Made by a program: the position numbers and the translations under genes. Of a stretch of 7,870 nucleotides of DNA, positions 6,737 through 7,870 are shown in pieces. A model generated the notes under the pieces. That model saw only the letters and a program-made list of their open reading frames with translations, had not been told where the DNA came from and made no database searches. This stretch comes from Veillonella sp. (GTDB lineage Bacteria > Bacillota > Negativicutes > Veillonellales > Veillonellaceae): contig JAIITD010000076.1 of assembly GCA_022737715.1 (NCBI GenBank), positions 1 through 7,870 of the forward strand, given 5' to 3'. Position 1 is the first letter of the stretch; every line of letters begins with the position of its first letter.

Positions 6737-6781
6737 ATATACAATATACTTATATTATATACTATATGTATGCGAATATAC
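6737..6781 (-). promoter_or_regulatory. AT-rich leader of the MFS gene with a candidate -10 and repeated ATATAC
   Basis: On the minus strand TATAAT occurs at 6754-6759, about 45 bases before the MFS start, but no good -35 box is seen at the right distance. On the plus strand the hexamer ATATAC occurs four times, at 6737, 6744, 6757 and 6776. In such AT-rich DNA this may be chance, or it may mark a regulator binding region. Confidence 0.3.
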
Positions 6782-6868
6782 GAAAATATAAAATGGCACG
6801 ACATATATTAGGACACCTTTATATGAAGTAGGCAGACCACTCTACAAAAGTAAGAAAGGAGAATTCTA

Positions 6869-7108
6869 ATGACAAAGGATGAATTCTGGGAAGCGATTAA
6901 TACGGGTGGCAAAGTATATACATATAATGATGAAATTGATTTTTATGTAGTTTTTACCAATGGAGCGTATGAAATTTATCTAGTTCCCGTTCCTGATGAT
7001 GTAGATTCAGATAATTATCCTAAATACAAAACATTCGATGAAATGCTAGAAAAATCAATGATATTAGGGAAGCCACTTATGGGATGTCTAACACAAATTG
7101 AGTATTGA
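6869..7108 (+). CDS. Small acidic protein of unknown function (79 aa)
   Basis: No family is recognised. The product is 79 residues, clearly acidic (about twice as many Asp/Glu as Lys/Arg, with a dense patch PDDVDSDNYP near 42-51), and has no signal peptide or membrane helix, so it is probably cytosolic and compact. It starts MTKDEFWEAINTGGKVYTYN and alternates short beta-like stretches (YVVFTNGAYEIYLVPV) with a helix-like FDEMLEKSMILG. A strong AAAGGAG (6855-6861) precedes the ATG, which supports real translation. It diverges from the MFS gene and is followed by two tandem microprotein genes on the same strand. Size, charge and the accessory setting resemble immunity or antitoxin proteins, but no partner toxin is visible, so that is only a speculation. 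Confidence 0.75.
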   Translation: MTKDEFWEAINTGGKVYTYNDEIDFYVVFTNGAYEIYLVPVPDDVDSDNYPKYKTFDEMLEKSMILGKPLMGCLTQIEY

Positions 7109-7182
7109 AATGGTTATATACACCTAATGTCATTCTGGGAATACTTGTAACAAATTAAGGGATAAGATAGGGAAGGGAGAAT

Positions 7183-7338
7183 ATGAAGAAAAAGAAAGAG
7201 AAAGTTCCAATGATGATTATTGATGATAGTCAGTATAAAGATGAGCCTGTAAATAGGAATCCTAATTCTACTGTTATAAAAATGACACCAGAAATTCAAA
7301 AAGAAAAAGATAGAATAGAAAAGAAGTACAAATTTTAA
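7183..7338 (+). CDS. Lysine-rich microprotein, first tandem copy (51 aa)
   Basis: No family is recognised. The product begins with a run of lysines (MKKKKEK), then a hydrophobic-acidic core VPMMIIDDSQYKDEPVNRNP (residues 8-27), a Ser/Thr-containing linker, and a charged, probably helical tail (about 35-48) ending YKF. There is no signal peptide. A GGGAG-type ribosome binding site (about 7174-7179) lies close to the ATG. Reality is supported by the second copy 42 bases downstream: the core is nearly identical while the tails and third codon positions differ, as expected for selection on protein sequence. A basic head with an acidic core would suit binding to nucleic acid or to a protein partner, but this is inference. 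Confidence 0.72.
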   Translation: MKKKKEKVPMMIIDDSQYKDEPVNRNPNSTVIKMTPEIQKEKDRIEKKYKF

Positions 7339-7380
7339 TACTTTGTATAATGAACTTAAGTGATAGGAAAGAGGGTAAGT

Positions 7381-7539
7381 ATGAAGAAAACAAAAAAGAA
7401 GAAGGTTGTTCCAATGTTGATTATTGATGATAGTCAGTATAAAGACGAACCGATTAATAGAGATCCTGATACTTCAATGGAGATAAGCGAAGAATTACAA
7501 GCTAAGTTAGACGAAATTAGAAAACAATTTAAATTTTAA
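7381..7539 (+). CDS. Lysine-rich microprotein, second tandem copy (52 aa)
   Basis: Paralogue of the gene at 7183. It starts MKKTKKKKV, has the core VPMLIIDDSQYKDEPINRDP (residues 10-29), then an acidic, helix-like tail (SEELQAKLDEIRKQ) ending FKF. Of the twenty core residues seventeen match the first copy, and the changes are conservative (Met/Leu, Val/Ile, Asn/Asp). The tails share only the general pattern and the final KF. GAGGG (7371-7375) lies 5 bases before the ATG, well placed. The stop codon abuts a clear terminator, so this is the last gene of a likely small operon that may begin at 6869 or 7183. A TATAAT at 7346-7351 could also give it its own transcript. Function is unknown. Confidence 0.74.
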   Translation: MKKTKKKKVVPMLIIDDSQYKDEPINRDPDTSMEISEELQAKLDEIRKQFKF

Positions 7540-7566
7540 GCACATACAGAATCGTATGTGCTTTTT
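7540..7566 (+). terminator. Intrinsic terminator of the small-protein operon
   Basis: GCACATAC (7540-7547) pairs perfectly with GTATGTGC (7554-7561) around a 6-base loop and is followed by TTTTT. The stem begins directly after the stop codon of the second microprotein gene. Confidence 0.88.
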
Positions 7567-7592
7567 GATTACCTCTTTTGCCTTATAGACCT

Positions 7593-7691
7593 ATGGCATG
7601 GAGTAAGAGATGGTTATATGGAGTTATAAAAAGCTATGGGGCAAAAATGGGGCAGGATAGGGTGGTTATGACGATGTCATACGATATCTAA
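7593..7691 (+). pseudogene. Possible remnant of an integrase 3' end (32 codons), low confidence
   Basis: A short open frame, without a good ribosome binding site, ends in YGAKMGQDRVVMTMSYDI. A GAKMGQ-like stretch near the C-terminus, coded by two direct copies of ATGGGGCA (7636-7643 and 7647-7654), is reminiscent of the tails of phage-type tyrosine integrases. It lies about 80 bases from the 3' end of tRNA-Ser, where an integrase would be expected if an element had inserted at the tRNA. The match is short and from memory of the family only. It could equally be non-coding sequence. The rest of 7567-7720 shows nothing else recognisable. Confidence 0.2.
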
Positions 7692-7720
7692 GAACATCAA
7701 TAAAGCAGGTAAAACCTAAT

Positions 7721-7757
7721 AAAAAACGTCCTACGATAGCACATGCAATCATAGGAC
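7721..7757 (-). terminator. Intrinsic terminator of tRNA-Ser
   Basis: On the minus strand GTCCTATGAT (7748-7757) pairs with ATCGTAGGAC (7728-7737), ten base pairs with one G-U, around a 10-base loop. A G and then six T (7721-7726) follow. It lies 14 bases past the encoded CCA of the tRNA. Confidence 0.9.
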
Positions 7758-7771
7758 AATATTTGAAAATA

Positions 7772-7862
7772 TGGCAGAGGAGGAGGGATTTGAACCCCCG
7801 CGCCGGTTGCCCGACCTACCGCATTTCGAGTGCGGACCCTTCAGCCTCTTGGGTACTCCTCC
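7772..7862 (-). tRNA. tRNA-Ser (anticodon CGA)
   Basis: A complete class II tRNA of 91 bases including an encoded CCA (7772-7774). The acceptor arm GGAGGAG pairs with CTCCTCT (first pair G-U), with G as the discriminator base. The anticodon stem CCGCA/TGCGG encloses the loop CTCGAAA, giving anticodon CGA at 7826-7828, which reads UCG codons. A long variable arm (GTCGG, loop GCAA, CCGGC) identifies the serine class. The T-arm has GGGGG, loop TTCAAAT and CCCTC. The 3' end faces the small-protein region, the usual side for element insertion, and a strong terminator follows. Confidence 0.95.
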
Positions 7863-7870
7863 GTGCTTTA

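Noticed and set aside
7128..7151. Tiny frame MSFWEYL ahead of the first microprotein gene
   Set aside because: Seven codons without a ribosome binding site and without regulatory-codon enrichment or following attenuator hairpins.
7114..7299. Minus-strand frame of 61 codons
   Set aside because: Antisense to the first microprotein gene, rich in Phe/Leu/Ile from the reverse of Lys/Glu codons, with no start signal.
7110..7619. Ten-base direct repeat ATGGTTATAT at 7110-7119 and 7610-7619 bracketing the microprotein pair
   Set aside because: It is short and AT-rich, so a chance match within 500 bases is plausible; no insertion-sequence ends accompany it.

Overview
The window looks like a stretch of chromosome from a Gram-negative-type Firmicute of the Negativicutes, most likely Veillonella. 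This is an inference from moderately AT-rich coding sequence, strong AAGGAG-type ribosome binding sites, the general character of the proteins (MetQ lipoprotein, MenA, RidA with a cysteine desulfidase, Fsr-like MFS pump) and a class II tRNA-Ser with encoded CCA. No marker gene is present to settle the species.

Layout. At 1-638 (minus) lies the 5' part of a methionine-binding lipoprotein gene (metQ), running off the left edge, with its own promoter. Upstream of it is a large imperfect inverted repeat (750-900) whose centre is the terminator of menA (876-1772, minus) and whose outer right arm lies inside the last menA codons. Diverging from menA is a two-gene unit (1976-3744, plus) of exported proteins of unknown function that look like ancient paralogues and overlap by one base. 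Next is ridA (3817-4188) with its own promoter, followed one base later by a CyuA/YhaM-type cysteine desulfidase gene (4190-5437). A symmetrical terminator (5477-5518) serves this unit and the converging Fsr-like MFS exporter gene (5523-6710, minus).

The right end (6869-7862) is an accessory-looking pocket. It holds a 79-residue acidic protein, two tandem lysine-rich microproteins of 51 and 52 residues that are clear paralogues (7183-7338 and 7381-7539), a terminator, a possible small remnant of an integrase 3' end, the terminator of a tRNA, and tRNA-Ser(CGA) on the minus strand (7772-7862), with its 3' end facing the pocket.

How the genes work together. The clearest functional link is ridA-cyuA: cysteine desulfidation releases 2-aminoacrylate, the reactive enamine that RidA hydrolyses to pyruvate and ammonia. 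MetQ and MenA are ordinary import and menaquinone functions. The exported pair and the small-protein pocket have no assigned function. Nothing here amounts to a proven new system; the tandem microproteins, the exported paralogue pair and the long structured repeat at the end of menA are the parts that merit follow-up.
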